From Piscinibacter defluvii (GTDB lineage: Bacteria; Pseudomonadota; Gammaproteobacteria; Burkholderiales; Burkholderiaceae_C): a DNA stretch of 64,000 nucleotides. The notes beneath the pieces are model-generated. The model worked only from the letters and a program-made list of their open reading frames with translations, had not been told where the DNA came from and did not search any database. Within the stretch, counting starts at the first letter, position 1, and every line of letters begins with the position of its first letter. The stretch spans positions 327,974 through 391,973 of the forward strand of contig NZ_RCHJ01000006.1 of the NCBI RefSeq assembly GCF_004011805.1, written 5' to 3'. Position numbers and translations under genes: made by a program. Shown here in pieces: positions 63,901 to 64,000 of this stretch.

Positions 63901-64000
63901 GCCTGTCCGCGCGCCGCCCGTCGCGCCGCGCCGCGCTCGTGCTGCTGCTCGGCGCTGGCGCGGCCGCCCGCGCCGCCGCGCCGGCCGAGCCGGCCGCGGC
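63897..64000 (+). CDS. epsE: Partial protein, probably EpsE-type polysaccharide export protein
   Basis: The gene starts with ATG at 63897 (overlap ATGA with epsD) and leaves the window after about 34 residues. The visible part is a signal peptide, MSLSARRPSRRAALVLLLGA, followed by Ala/Arg/Pro-rich sequence. In EPS clusters of this type epsD is followed by epsE, the Wza-like outer-membrane export protein. The name rests on context only. Confidence 0.45.
   Translation, partial: MSLSARRPSRRAALVLLLGAGAAARAAAPAEPAA

Overview
This window is chromosomal DNA of a very high-GC (about 70 % by eye) Gram-negative bacterium. A betaproteobacterium of the order Burkholderiales (Rubrivivax/Leptothrix/Methylibium-like) fits best. 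The evidence is the atpIBEFHAGDC order, a DUF2917 gene divergent from a MocR regulator, a membrane 'SpecificRecomb' protein beside apaG, a fused indolepyruvate oxidoreductase, a TRAP transporter of Burkholderiales type and an EpsD/EpsE pair. The taxonomic call is inference. I see no rRNA, tRNA, insertion sequence, prophage or CRISPR array. Genes are dense and often joined by ATGA-type overlaps.

Region 1 (1-10.9 kb) is accessory in character. It holds a partial gene that may be a CHAT-type protein, a metallophosphoesterase, a class 3 lipase, DUF2917, a MocR regulator, a secreted protein and a lipoprotein. These are followed by a clostripain-like (C11, caspase-fold) peptidase divergent from a TPR protein with a C-terminal winged helix, and then a DnaJ-like protein. 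The C11/TPR-HTH pair is my best candidate for an undescribed system, possibly a regulated protease or defence/cell-death module.

Region 2 (10.8-16.4 kb) is housekeeping: rpe and apaG sharing a symmetric promoter, the membrane 'recombinase', mltA start-on-start with a tiny membrane protein gene, a secreted proline-rich protein and an Lrp regulator.

Region 3 (16.4-27.6 kb) is metabolic: the 1187-residue indolepyruvate ferredoxin oxidoreductase, a lipoprotein, cytochrome b561 with three tandem YceI genes, and a complete TRAP transporter whose large permease carries a nine-residue repeat insertion.

Region 4 (27.6-39.9 kb) holds ravA-viaA, a DUF1800/DUF1501 export pair with a (Pro-Ala)n linker, a LytS/LytTR two-component system, a Rep/UvrD helicase, a small unknown protein and an AEC transporter.

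Region 5 (39.9-52.5 kb) holds the full F-type ATP synthase operon on the minus strand, a DsbD-type thiol reductase with a partner redoxin, and an orphan RTX-repeat protein.

Region 6 (52.6-64 kb) holds a sugar-acid type operon (GNAT, HpcH/HpaI aldolase, mutarotase, SMP-30) and a five-gene operon (DMT exporter, aminotransferase, PhzF, VOC, threonine-dehydratase-like). The second operon is divergent from its likely MocR regulator. A conserved unknown protein and the start of an exopolysaccharide cluster (epsD, epsE) close the window.
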